DNA from: Coptodactyla brooksi
Lineage: Eukaryota > Arthropoda > Insecta > Coleoptera > Scarabaeidae
Reading direction: 5' to 3'
Length of the DNA stretch: 23,754 bases
Assembly: GCA_033557675.1 (NCBI GenBank)
Contig: JAWQRM010000355.1
Location: 1 to 23,754, forward strand
The position numbers were made by a program, and so were the translations under genes. Position 1 is the first letter of the stretch. Every line of letters begins with the position of its first letter. Under the pieces are notes generated by a model. The model had not been told where the DNA came from. It ran no database searches and was given only the letters and a program-made list of their open reading frames with translations. Below are positions 1 through 9,291 of this stretch, piece by piece.

Positions 1-2473
1 ACGATGTATAGGCCACCAGGAGGTGAATATGCGGGCTTTTTGGAGTCTTTTGAGACCTTAATTAGTGAACTTAAAAATAAATTTGAAAACGTCTTTATTG
101 TTGGTGATCTTAATATAGATAGTTCTGATGTTAATGCGTATCGTTCTTTTCAACTTTTGGATGTTGTCCAATCGTACGGTTTTGAGCAGTTAATTTCTGA
201 ATGCACTAGAATAACAGATAATATTAGTTCTATTTTGGATGTGATCATAACAAATCATGATGCTGTTGTATCTTCTGGGTTGGTACACGTGGATAATATT
301 GCAGATCATGAGCTGATTTTCTGTTGCCTCTCCGAAAAATCCCTAAAAAGACCGGTAACTAAAATTTTGCGTTCATTTTTGCGGTTTGATGATCATACGT
401 TTCAGCAGGACTTGGAAGCCATCCCGTGGAGTGAAATGCTTTGGATGCATGGTGTGAATGGTAAGGTATACTTTCTAACCAATAACTTAGTAAGTTTGTT
501 TGATAAGCATGCACCGGTTCGAACCATGGTATTCTCGCGCCCCCCTGCTCCTTGATTGACATATAATATTAGGGAAATGATGCGCCTTTGTGATAAGACA
601 TTAATTAGATTCCTAAGAAGTGGGTCTACAGTACATTGGCAGTATTATAAGAGCCTCCGAAATTTGACAAGGACAGCCATTATTAGAGATAGGAGAGCAT
701 ACTTGAAGTATTGTGTGCATAATAAATCTCCTAGGGAGACCTGGAGTAGTTTGGCAGATTGGGGGATTTGTAAGCGCAATAATAAGACTAGTCTTCCGGA
801 CAGCTTGGGCAATGTAGATGATATTATTGGCAGCTTCATCGGTTCTGTTCCTGTGAGTGGTGTATCTGAGGTGCTTTTGAGGTTCTATAAAACCAGCCTG
901 TTGCCGAAGTTGCATGATTTTTGCTTTTCACCCCCTTTTTGCTTTTCACTCGTTAGCAAGAGTGATGTGATGACGGTGATTCTGTCTATAAAAACTAAGT
1001 CTATGGGATGCGACGGCATTAGTGTCAAAATGGTTAAGCTCTGTTTGCCTTTCTTCCTGCCATGGTTGACTCGCATGATCAACTCATGTATATTGGAGTT
1101 AGTTTTTCCGGAGGTTTGGAAGAGTTCGCTAATAATGCCTCTACCAAAAAAGTCTACACCTGAAACAACTAATGATCTCTGGCCGATATCAATTTTACCG
1201 ATATTATCTAAGGTACTTGAAAAGGTATTAGTTAATCAGTTGCGTTGACACTTGGAGAGGTACGATATCTTGCCAGCGGTACAGTCAAGATTTAGGTCGG
1301 GGTTTGGCTGTGCATCGGCGTTGATTAATGTGGTTGACGATGTTGTTAGCGCTAGGGATGAGGGTCTCACGACAGCATTGATACTTTTGGATTTTTCTAA
1401 AGCTTTTGATATGCTTAACCACAAAATGCTTATAGCTATACTGCATTACATAGGGCTAGGGGATGGTGCGATATTGTTGATGGAGGACTATCTGTGTGGA
1501 CGGAAGCAAAGAGTTGTGTATGACGGTCGGTGCTCGAACCCTTTGGGAATTCGATCGGGAGTTCCCCAGGGTTCGATGCTTGGACTCTTGCTTTACTCCA
1601 TTTACACTATAAATTTTCAGTCGTATATACGGCATTCTAATTATCATTTGTATGCGGATGATGCTCAATTATATTTTTCCTTTCATATGCGTGAATTGGC
1701 TAGGGCGTCCGTTCTTCTGAATGAGGACTTGGGTGGCATTGTACGCTTTTCGGCTGACCATGGGTTGAGGGTCAACCTGGAGAAGACATTGTGTTTGCTG
1801 TTCGACAGTGTGAATAATAGATTGTTTGCCTCACAGAGGTTGAATTTAGTTCTTAACGGTAATCATATAGAATTTAGAAACCGTGCTAAAAGTTTGGGGG
1901 TGCTAGTTGATACAGGTCTGAGATTTAGAGAGTATGTAACTTGTTTGGTTCGAAGGGCTTTTGCAAATTTGAAATTGTTGTATTCACATAAATCCGTGCT
2001 CGGGATTGAATTGAAGAAGCAACTTTGTGAGTCACTTGTGCTGTCGCATTTCAATTATTGTGATGTACTGTACGGTTCGTTTCTGGACCAGATCAGTATA
2101 GCAAGAATACAGTGTCCAAAATAGTTGCGTTCGTTTTATTTTTGGGGTTCCCAGGCGTGCCCATATATCTCCGAAATTGCGTGAAGCCAATTGGCTTAAT
2201 ATGGCTAATAGAAGATGGGTACATACCGCTTGTTTTTATTTTAAAGTTTTAACGACTAAATCTTCAGCATATCTGTATAGTCGCGTAACTTTCGGAAGTG
2301 ATGTTCATGATCTTCATACACGGTTCAGAGGCTTGGTGGCGATTCCGAGGTACGGTTCGTGATTATTCGAGCGAGCCTTCTCTTACACTATAGCAAAATA
2401 TTTTATTTATATTCAACCGCATTTGGGAATCCGATCTGCTAAGCAGTACATAAATTTGTTAAAGATTCAATGA
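1..2473 (+). pseudogene. LINE ORF2: endonuclease plus reverse transcriptase, broken
   Basis: ORF2 would nick target DNA and reverse-transcribe the element RNA. Frame 1 is open from base 1, so the start lies outside. The endonuclease end shows YRPPG, GDLNID, LDVIITN and ADHELI (to about 330). The RT shows KSMGCDGI (about 1000), LLDFSKAFD (about 1387), GVPQGSMLG (about 1560) and the catalytic YADDAQLY (about 1650). Four lesions break it: in-frame TGA at 553-555 (where relatives have Trp in a PAPWLT-like motif), TGA at 1246-1248, a frameshift at about 2113, and TGA at 2360-2362. After the frameshift the reading continues in frame 2 with VQNSCVRFIFGV and REANWLNM, and ends at TGA 2471-2473. The rest is open and well conserved, so decay looks fairly recent. 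Confidence 0.9.
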
Positions 2474-2743
2474 TCTCGGTTACAGTGTGGGATATCGGTG
2501 TAGAATAAATCTGGATAGTGGTCTAGGTTGCGCCACTTACCGCAGCTCTCCTCGTTTTTGTGTAAGTGTTTTGTGCTGTTTTTATTGTGACGTCCTATGT
2601 TTGTGTTGTGTATGTGTGGGTTCAGAGTAGGCCTTGGTTTATAGCCATGTCCTAAACAAGGACCTTTTGGCTGCAATAAGAATATCATAAATTTCTAATT
2701 GTGCGCATTTTACATTTGCAGCCAATAAACATTATTATTACTA
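2474..2743 (+). other. LINE 3'UTR with AATAAA and ATT tail
   Basis: This noncoding stretch follows the ORF2 stop. A poly(A)-signal-like AATAAA at 2724-2729 precedes a short ATT repeat tail, as in many APE-type LINEs that end in a short tandem repeat instead of poly(A). The opposite-strand open frame across it is a shadow. Confidence 0.65.
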
Positions 2744-2759
2744 TATACTACCAAATTTT

Positions 2760-3533
2760 ATTAAATTATTTTCATAATACCTGTCCTTACTTATTTACCC
2801 GTATCTTAGCTCTATTGAATCTACCGGTCATTTGAGTAACTCAACAATTCCTGGGAGATCAATCCTATCCTTGATTTCGCTACTTTGACCTACTTTCGAC
2901 TTAGAACATAACCTCTCGTTTTCTAATTCTCTTGATTTTTGTCTTTTCATTTTGTCGCGCGCTGTAAATCTTTCCCGATAGAATAATTGCTGACTCTTTA
3001 GATATATAATGTTTGTTTATATCGTCCAACAGTTCGCCAACCGTATTATAATTTTGCTGCAAACGCAATTTTGCGTTTTCAGTGACTCGCGTTTTTAGAA
3101 CAAATTTAATTAGAGTGTTGTGATCTTCTGGTTTTACTAATTCCGCGTATAATTCAACAGAATTTAAGAGCTTCCTAACACTATTTTCTTACCTATCCAT
3201 ACAAGGAATTAAACTACCCGCTATCTTAATACAAAAATTTTCCCTAACTAAATTCCCTAACTATATTGTCTAATTCAATGCTCCTACTGTTAATTAACTG
3301 TAAGTTTCCTTAACATACTGTTTTATTTCACTAACAAATTTTCCCTTTTTAACATCTAAACTATACTTATGCTTTAATACTACTAATTCCCTAACTATAT
3401 TGTCTAATTCAATGCTCCTACTGTTAATTAACTGTAAGTCCTTACGTCTATCCTGATTATCTTTCCGCAAATTTGTTTTAATTTTATTCACTCTGTTTAA
3501 TAAATTTAATAAGTCTTTCAACTCACCTCCCAT
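2760..3533 (-). pseudogene. Gypsy-type gag, N-terminal and capsid part, broken
   Basis: On the minus strand an ORF opens at ATG 3533 with MGGELKDLLNLLNRVNK and runs 79 residues of charged, helical gag N-terminus to a stop at 3294-3296. Beyond an internal duplication, capsid-like coding resumes at about 3183-2980 with LLNSVELYAELVKPED, LKTRVTENAKLRLQQNY and ELLDDINKHYISKES, typical of gypsy/Metaviridae gag. It then decays and stops before the LINE 3' end. The upstream frame (3719-3534) is in phase with gag and separated from it only by a TAG directly before the ATG. No zinc-knuckle is seen here; a likely one lies at about 5445-5545. N-terminal MGG hints at myristoylation, but there is no Ser/Thr at position 6, so this is weak. 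Confidence 0.72.
3251..3439. repeat. 55-bp direct repeat, 134 bp apart, inside gag
   Basis: Bases 3251-3305 and 3385-3439 are identical over 55 bases. On the minus strand each copy encodes QLINSRSIELDNIVRE. The duplication creates the stop that ends the 79-residue gag ORF. The junction falls at a shared TTACAGT/TTAATTAAC sequence, which suggests template switching or slippage at microhomology. Confidence 0.9.
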
Positions 3534-3622
3534 CTATCCTATGACGTTGGCGCTTCTTTTGCCTGGCCGTCGTCTTGGCTGCTGCCATGGAATGCGTCCT
3601 ATATTCGTGGCGAACGTCGTTC

Positions 3623-3796
3623 TTACTGCACCCGGATACTGAGCAGAACCTGGCTCCTCGTGAACTCCTTCCGGATGCACTTTTCCATTTCTCGCGTACA
3701 CTTCTTCCAGACCGCCCATGCTATCACCGCTACCGCTATAACTCCTGCCGCGAAAATGCCAATTTCCGTGATCGAGAATCTTGCTGCCGTCGCCAT
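3623..3796 (-). CDS. 57-aa leader ORF with one transmembrane helix
   Basis: This ORF lies in the presumed gypsy-type leader between the primer-binding site and gag. ATG 3796 sits in a strong Kozak context (ACCATGG). The product has a short polar N-terminus, one clear hydrophobic helix at about residues 12-30 (GIFAAGVIAVAVIAWAVW), then a basic, Cys-containing tail (KKCTREMEKC). It ends within the upstream in-frame extension of gag, which uses another frame. The frame is open further upstream (to 4093), with an in-frame Met 20 residues before this one. I do not recognise a family. It could be a chance ORF, but the helix followed by positive charges looks like a real membrane protein. Confidence 0.45.
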   Translation of the reverse strand: MATAARFSITEIGIFAAGVIAVAVIAWAVWKKCTREMEKCIRKEFTRSQVLLSIRVQ

Positions 3797-3945
3797 GGTT
3801 CCTCCATTGTTTCCCGCTTGGCTTATTATGATCATTTGTCTTTTATCTTCGTCGTTGGATCGCCAGTGGTGGTTGTATGCAGTTATCCCAATTTTAACTT
3901 GCATCAGAAGACTCCTGCTCGTTCTCACACAGACGTTTTTAAGAC

Positions 3946-3992
3946 GGTTGGCAGGGTCACCATGTAATAAATGGGGGTTGTCAGGATCACCA
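3946..3992 (-). promoter_or_regulatory. Duplicated primer-binding site next to the LTR
   Basis: Directly after the LTR end (ATTACA, 3998-3993) the minus strand reads TGGTGATCCTGACAACC. This begins with the TGG that pairs with a tRNA 3' CCA, as expected for a primer-binding site. Thirty bases further on, ATTACA and a near-identical TGGTGACCCTGCCAACC occur again (3962-3946). The LTR end and the PBS are therefore tandemly duplicated with a 30-bp period. I cannot assign the tRNA with certainty. Confidence 0.55.
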
Positions 3993-4201
3993 TGTAATAA
4001 ACGGAGATTCCATCGGTACGGTGGAGGATAAACGTCTCCATTTAGGATGAGGGGTTTCTTAGTGAAACACTGAGGAATGTGTAATGCAATCAAAACAATC
4101 TATTAATTGTTTTAATGAACCGTTCTACTTGTAATTGATCTATTAATAAACATGAAATAATAACACCCGTTAATTAAACAAGATGACCTGATTCCATTAC
4201 A
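3993..4201 (-). repeat. Candidate gypsy-type LTR, 209 bp
   Basis: On the minus strand this segment begins TGTAAT and ends ATTACA, perfect 6-bp inverted ends of the TG...CA kind. A PBS-like sequence follows it, and a purine-rich tract containing GGGGAAAATAA precedes it as a plausible polypurine tract. No second copy is in the window, so the boundaries rest on these signals alone. Confidence 0.5.
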
Positions 4202-4272
4202 AGTTATTTTCCCCAATTTATTTTTATTTCTTCCCGTGGTTTTAAATGGGTTATATAATGATTTACAAAATA

Positions 4273-4725
4273 CTAACTATGTAGATTATGACCTTTACTT
4301 GTCGTGAATGCTGTATAGTTTCTACAGGAGGGTTCTAACTCTACCTGATAGTAGTCCCGAGAAAGATGCGAAAAATACCGTGCTCCTGAAAGTGAATCTA
4401 AAATTTCCGTGATATTTGGTAATGGAAACTTGTCGTCTTCGATATTTTTATTCAATAACCTATAATGTATAACCACTCTCCCTTTTTTATCGCCGTTAAC
4501 ATCTGCTTTCTTTGGTACTATTATCACTGGTGAGGACCAATTCGATTTTGTTTCTTCTATAATTCCACCTCTAAACATTTGATTTATATGACTGTCAACT
4601 TCAGTTTTCTGAAAATGAGGCCCACGGTACGATTTTGAATATACTAGCTGAGCGTCTTGTTTTAACTTGATTTGAGCTGTCTGTCTGTTACTTACAGTTA
4701 CTTGATCATTATCTAACAAAAACAC
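4273..4725 (-). pseudogene. Gypsy-type reverse transcriptase, N-terminal part
   Basis: The 150-codon minus-strand ORF has the gypsy RT entry region: GGIIEETKSNWSSPVIIVPK, GRVVIHYRLLN, FPLPNITEILDSLSG, then YFSHL and YYQVELEP, up to FTTSKG. It then stops. The YxDD catalytic motif and all of RNase H and integrase are absent. In motif A the segment between FSHL and YYQ is shortened to SRD, so the expected catalytic Asp is lost. About 70 bases downstream lies the LTR, so most of pol has been deleted between RT and the LTR. Confidence 0.87.
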
Positions 4726-5560
4726 GTCTGCGTATTTTGCAAAATTTTTTGGATTGCCCTTTTCCCCTTATTAAGGTGTTCCATACTTAACAATTCTAAA
4801 ACCTACCCTATCGACCGAAATAGTTTCATTGTCAAAAGCGTACACATTAAATTCATTAAGTTTAGTTGGGTTTGGAATAAAATTTCTGATTCAAACTTCC
4901 TTACTGTTTGTATTGAGTATACGAATAGGAATAACACGTAATTTAGGTCTAGCTGCGATTCCAGCCGTAATTTCACTTGGAATCACCACACAATCGTCAT
5001 CGCTGTCCACCCAAAAGTGCCGAACACATCTTGGTGGAATCACCGTAAAATTTTCGAAATTAGATTGTAATGGAGTGACAATTTTGCTTGTTTTATTCCA
5101 AAGAGCTCATGAAAAAGATGCAAAATCGATTGTTGCTCTATACTTTGTGAAAAAATCTGTTCCTAAGATTCCGCAAAAATTTCCTTCGAACTCTTTAACT
5201 ATGGTGGATTCATGATTTAACTTATTATTTCCGATTTCTATTCCTAACTTGTATTGCTTTAGTTGAACCTACCATCGTTGATGGTGATATCTTTATTTCT
5301 ATCTATCGCTTCGTTTCCTGCTAGATATTTTGAAAAAATAATTCTGACGCTTGCCCCTGTATCTATTAAAAATGATAACGGTTTACTGTTATATGTATGA
5401 ATGCGTATTATTTATATTGTTACTCTACGTTTGGTCAGTAGGTCATATTTCTAATACTGCGTACTTTGCAAAACAACGGTTGCACTGCTTTATGTACGCC
5501 ACGGTAATGAATTCAGAAATGTGACCTAGTATTGCGCATTCCATTACACCCTAATCGCAT
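4726..5560 (-). pseudogene. Gypsy-type gag C-terminus and protease, broken
   Basis: On the minus strand, upstream of the RT, lies an aspartic protease region. LIDTGASVRII (active-site Asp codon near 5361-5363) is followed by NFCGILGTDFFTKYRATIDF (about 5190-5130) and IPPRCVRHFWVDSD (about 5030). Further upstream, at about 5545-5445, CAILGHIS and KQCNRC look like remains of gag zinc knuckles. Several stops and frameshifts interrupt it. The protease would cleave the gag-pol polyprotein. The plus-strand open frame at 4829-5215 is its antisense shadow. Confidence 0.7.
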
Positions 5561-5585
5561 TATGAGTGGGACAGGGAATATTAAA

Positions 5586-5813
5586 TGATCAGCGAGATCT
5601 CCAGATTTGTCCCCAAATGACATTTTCTTGTGGGGGTTTCTTAAGCAGATCATTTATGGTCATGAGCGAGCGGAAAATTTGGTGGACCTGGGAGCTAAAA
5701 TTACCAAAGCAGCCATCCGAATCACACCTGAAATACTTTCTAATGTTAGAAGCAATTTCTACCATCCGTTGGTGTAATGTTTATCTGCTCAGGGAGGTCT
5801 ATTTTTTTATTAG
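5586..5813 (+). pseudogene. IS630/Tc1-mariner transposase, C-terminal fragment
   Basis: Frame 3 reads ARSPDLSPNDIFLWGFLKQ, then AENLVDLGAKITKAAIRIT and PEILSNVRSNFYHPLV, then a stop (5775-5777), then CLSAQGGLFFY. This is the third catalytic region and C-terminus of a DDE transposase of the mariner-like kind found beside DUF4817 domains in insects. The preceding codons TGA TCA replace the usual Trp-Pro. Nothing upstream belongs to it: the gypsy remains abut at about 5560. It is a 5'-truncated relic. Confidence 0.75.
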
Positions 5814-6419
5814 TTTTCTTTTATAAAATTAGATTCGTTTTTTACGCAATCAACGACAAACATACTAACAAAGTTAAAAGAAAACAGTTTTATTTCCCCG
5901 TTGAATTTTTTTAAAGGTTTGTTAAATGCCTAGACAGCATGGCGCCGCCTGGCGGACAGACAGCTACCTGCCGGCCTCAAGTACCCTGTTGCCAATTTTA
6001 TAGCCCTTTCTATGCCGAGTTTTGTGTGACGCGTATTGTATGTCTTGAAAACACTGCAGCGGTTCAAACATTGGCACAATTAGACGAAATCATTACTTTG
6101 GCACACGGTATTGGCGGAGAAGATTTTGATTCCTTTAGCCAGATAACATATCGATGATTTTGAGGATAATGCCTTAAGTGGAAAAAAGTTTAGATACTGC
6201 AGAACATTTAGAAAAAGATAGTGAAATAAAAGTAGAACTTGTTTGCATTACTGCAAAATGATTTGAGTTCTTCTACTTTGCAATCAATTGGAAAATTATT
6301 TTCTTGTTAATTATACGGATTTAAGAGTTTAAACTCTAACGAAAACTAAATAATAGTATGTCTGGATATCACGTGCTTTATAAACGATTAGTAAACGAGC
6401 TACACACTAGTTAGTAAAT
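5814..6419. other. Unassigned stretch with weak coding scraps
   Basis: A 72-codon plus-strand ORF (5939-6157) is followed, after frame changes, by an open run containing SLDTAEHLEKDSEIKVELVC (about 6190-6260). The acidic wording suggests an old coding piece, perhaps of a DNA transposon, but I recognise no family. It is bounded by two transposase relics on the same strand. Confidence 0.3.
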
Positions 6420-6429
6420 GAGCCCCAAT

Positions 6430-7290
6430 ATTGCCAAACGGTGATGGTGCTCAAAAGTGCACACAGTTGCACTTTCATGCATTGCAGCATTCACAGAGAA
6501 GTGTTAGTAGTAAAACATGTTCTCCACGATTCCGTCAAGCTGGTCAATTTTATTAAATCTTGGGCTTTAAATACTCGATTGTTTCAGAAGCTGTGTTCTG
6601 AAATGGGCAGTGACCACATTCAACTGCTACTACAAGGGGATTTAAGGCTTTCTCTAAGAAGAATGATAAGCAGGTTATTTCAATTACATTCTGAGGTGCA
6701 GTTGTTCTAATTCACAGATGTGCTGTGTATCACACACTAGCTTATTTATAGGTCATTTTTAATCTACTCAATTACATTTAAGTTCGCAAATCACAAATAA
6801 CAAATCACAAATAACAGCGCTTCAAATGAATGCTTCTAGTCTTTTCCTAATTTGGAGAATTCTGAGACAGAGGGAACATCGTTGCCAAATGCTCACTGAA
6901 ATCTTTGAAGAATATTTTAAAGAAAACTACTCAGACTTCCTATGGCTAAGAAATCCATTCATTTTGGATAACATTCCTCGAACCCTAAGTAACAACGAAG
7001 AAGGGCCTTTGATACAACTATCTTGCAATGCAAGATTGAAAATTGAATTTGCTAAATTGGAGTTAGACATATAAAAATGATCGTTATCCATCGTTTAAAA
7101 AATCGCTTGTTTAGAAGAGCATTGTTGTTTCTCATTCCGTTTACAACTACACATCTTTGCGAAAGCAGATTTTCTGCTATAGTAACAGTAAAAATTAAAT
7201 TTGGTAGATAGATGAATTTTGACCCAAATTTTGAATCCGTCTTCTTATTTGTATCAAGCGTGCAACATCATCTCTCTCATTGAATTTTTA
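6430..7290 (+). pseudogene. hAT transposase, SCAND3/ZBED5/FAM200-like, broken
   Basis: Piece one (6441-6710) reads HCSIHREVLVVK, VKLVNFIKSWALNTRLFQ, LCSEMGSDHIQLLL and RLFQLHSEVQLF. This is the Cys-His and downstream region of ZBED5/SCAND3-type hAT transposases. A GDGA remnant of the catalytic Asp motif lies just upstream in another frame. Piece two (6826-7074) has WLRNPFILDNIP and EGPLIQLSCNARLKIEF. After a frame change, THLCESRFSAIVTVK (about 7150-7200) is the hAT dimerisation region, ending near VQHHLSH (about 7282). The BED finger and first catalytic region are not found. A 14-bp perfect tandem repeat (6787-6814) lies between the pieces. Confidence 0.82.
6787..6814. repeat. Two tandem copies of CAAATCACAAATAA
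   Basis: This is a perfect two-copy 14-bp tandem repeat inside the hAT relic. It is most likely replication slippage. Confidence 0.9.
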
Positions 7291-8861
7291 GACTTTCAGA
7301 ATATTGGTAAGTAAGTAAACAAATACTTCCAAAAATGGTTGTACGCTTTTTACTATTTTACCATTCTGGGGAGGCCATCTATAGAAAGTTTGAGACCCCT
7401 GCTCTAAAGAAATAAAAAATTGCAAAATCGCACATTAAAATAATTTTTCATTTTAACAGGAATTCCTAACAATACAACATTCTCAAATACCCAATATGCT
7501 TACTGATTAAAAGCAATATATGTAGTTCATTGGTTATCGTCGCAGTGATAACAAATTTAGTTTATATAATTACAACCTACCTAACTACATTTAATTAATA
7601 TTTATTAGGCGTTAATTACGTTCTATTGTCTGACCAATCTACCGTAAGGTTGAAAAGTATCGATGAAGTATTGGACCAGTTCTGTTATTGAAAGTTTTAT
7701 TTTTATGTCAAGTTTTCTTTTTTCGAGGCTTTCCGCCGCGTCAAGATGATTAATCGAATCTCTTATTATATTTCTGGTCAGCTACTAATTCCTATTTCAA
7801 GTGATTTGTTGGTTTTACCTAAATAACTTAAAATTATTTAAATTGCGTAAGATTCCTTACGCATACGTTAATTTAAAACTAAAATTCTTCCAACATATGG
7901 AAAATTTCTTTCATAATTTTATCATTTTACAAATTGGTGGTTTTTTACTGTAGTACTGTAGTCACTGTTTCGGTCACTCGAATAGTTTCGTTACGTACGT
8001 TGATTACGTACGTTTATTTTTCATAAGATATTATGTACTAGGTTTTTGTTAAGCTCATTATACACTACAAAGTCTTTAGTATCAAATCTGTTTATGTATA
8101 ACGGACAGTTTAGTAATCCATTTAAAATATTATTAAGTTCCAGAATTTTGTATTCGAATTAGCACTTATGAATATACTGATTCGAATTTGAAGTCGTCTA
8201 GTATCAACAACATTTTTCTGATTACTAATGGTCGAAAAAGGGTAGCTTTATGTACTTTTACATTTCATACATGAAATTAATGATTTCTGGATTTACTTCT
8301 TTAAGGAAGCCATTAGGGTTTTTAGTATCGAAAATCGTGAAAATGTTAATGAACATATCTGTTAATGAACACTAGATTTGATAGAATTTTTCGTTTTATC
8401 ACAAGATTAGCTTGAATTGGCAAAACACAGTTAAGTTATTGTATTGTTTAATCTTTAACTTATATAATAACGGTAATATTATATTTGTAAATAACAGGAT
8501 TACTTCCATGACTGTTGCTGATGTACGACTATATAATAACAGTGCTACTTCCATCAATATTACTCATGCAAGTAACACTGTTTACTGCACATATAAGCAT
8601 TTGAAATGAAATTAGTATCCCTGTACCTTCAAAGAAAAATTTTTAATTTTATTTGTAAAATCGGTTCTTCGCTTGGAACCATACTATCGTAGCCTGGTTG
8701 CGAGATTGTTCAAAAATGTTCAGTATTAACCAATATTTATGCTCCGTGTTCACTTAAAAATTGTATTATTGTTTCAGCAATGTCTGCTTCAATACTCATT
8801 ATGTTTATGGTACAAACTATAATGTGTATAAAAAAGTGCACAGGCGACAATAAAGTAAATC

Positions 8862-9011
8862 ATGTTTTCCATTTATATCCCCCCTAAACATCCTTCAGAT
8901 AGATTACCTGATATGTTAGCATTTTTCAAAAACAATTTGACATTCGCTGTTAGTAAACGCAAAAGAAGGAACAGACAAGTTTCTTCTCCTGCTACGCCTG
9001 TTTTTAGTTAG
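8862..9011 (+). CDS. Unrecognised 49-aa ORF
   Basis: The ORF runs from ATG to TAG and encodes a basic peptide with IPPKHPSDRLPDMLAFFK and SKRKRRNRQ. Its composition is less AT-driven than chance ORFs nearby. No family is recognised and no promoter or splice context supports it. It may be an old exon or transposon scrap, or chance. Confidence 0.15.
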   Translation: MFSIYIPPKHPSDRLPDMLAFFKNNLTFAVSKRKRRNRQVSSPATPVFS

Positions 9012-9187
9012 TGTTATCTTTCCTGCGGTTCTGGGATAGGACAAAAAAGTAGAACATAAGTTGGGAAAAGAGCTATAAAGAAATATTCAGAAATATTCTT
9101 CTAATAAACATTCTGTTAATTTGCGAAATCAAAATCGAACATGTTCTGAAAAGTATTATTTGTTCAATTGATTTACTTTTCGTTCTG

Positions 9188-9291
9188 ATACGTTTCAAGC
9201 TTAAAGAGCGTCGGTCTACATCAACTGCTGGTGGTTACGGCCATAAGCGGTTTCACTTTTCAGAAATTGTTTAATTATACTTGAAACGTAT
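9188..9291. repeat. 12-bp inverted repeat enclosing 80 bp
   Basis: ATACGTTTCAAG (9188-9199) and its exact complement CTTGAAACGTAT (9280-9291) flank 80 bases. This could be a short foldback or MITE-like relic. ACAGAGTGTCTCG follows directly on the right and resembles the CAGGGTGT-type ends of mariner-like elements. Confidence 0.55.

Larger units (their letters stand above)
1..2743 (+). mobile_element. Non-LTR retrotransposon (LINE), jockey/CR1-like, 3' part
   Basis: This is one element running in from the left edge of the window. It contains the end of an APE-type endonuclease, a reverse transcriptase, a C-terminal domain, a 3'UTR of about 270 bases and an ATT-rich tail at 2731-2743 just after AATAAA (2724-2729). 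No RNase H domain is visible after the RT. That, with the wording of the RT and C-terminal region, places it in the jockey/CR1-like part of the APE-type LINEs; I cannot fix the clade. The next bases (2744 on) belong to a gypsy-type element on the other strand, so the LINE probably ends or inserted there. Its 5' end and target-site duplication are outside the window. Confidence 0.88.
6420..7401 (+). mobile_element. hAT element relic with 3' terminal inverted repeat
   Basis: This stretch holds the hAT transposase remnant plus its 3' end. Bases 7388-7401 read GTTTGAGACCCCTG, the complement of a CAGGGGTCTCAAAC-type hAT terminus. The following 8 bases (7402-7409, CTCTAAAG) would be the target-site duplication. 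I found no matching 5' terminus or second CTCTAAAG upstream, so the left end is missing or too diverged. Confidence 0.6.

Noticed and set aside
3575..4031. Two plus-strand ORFs of 123-130 codons
   Set aside because: They are antisense to the gypsy leader and gag extension. They lack domains and cross the LTR/PBS boundary.
4829..5215. 128-codon plus-strand ORF
   Set aside because: It is the antisense of the gypsy-type protease region, whose motifs read on the minus strand.
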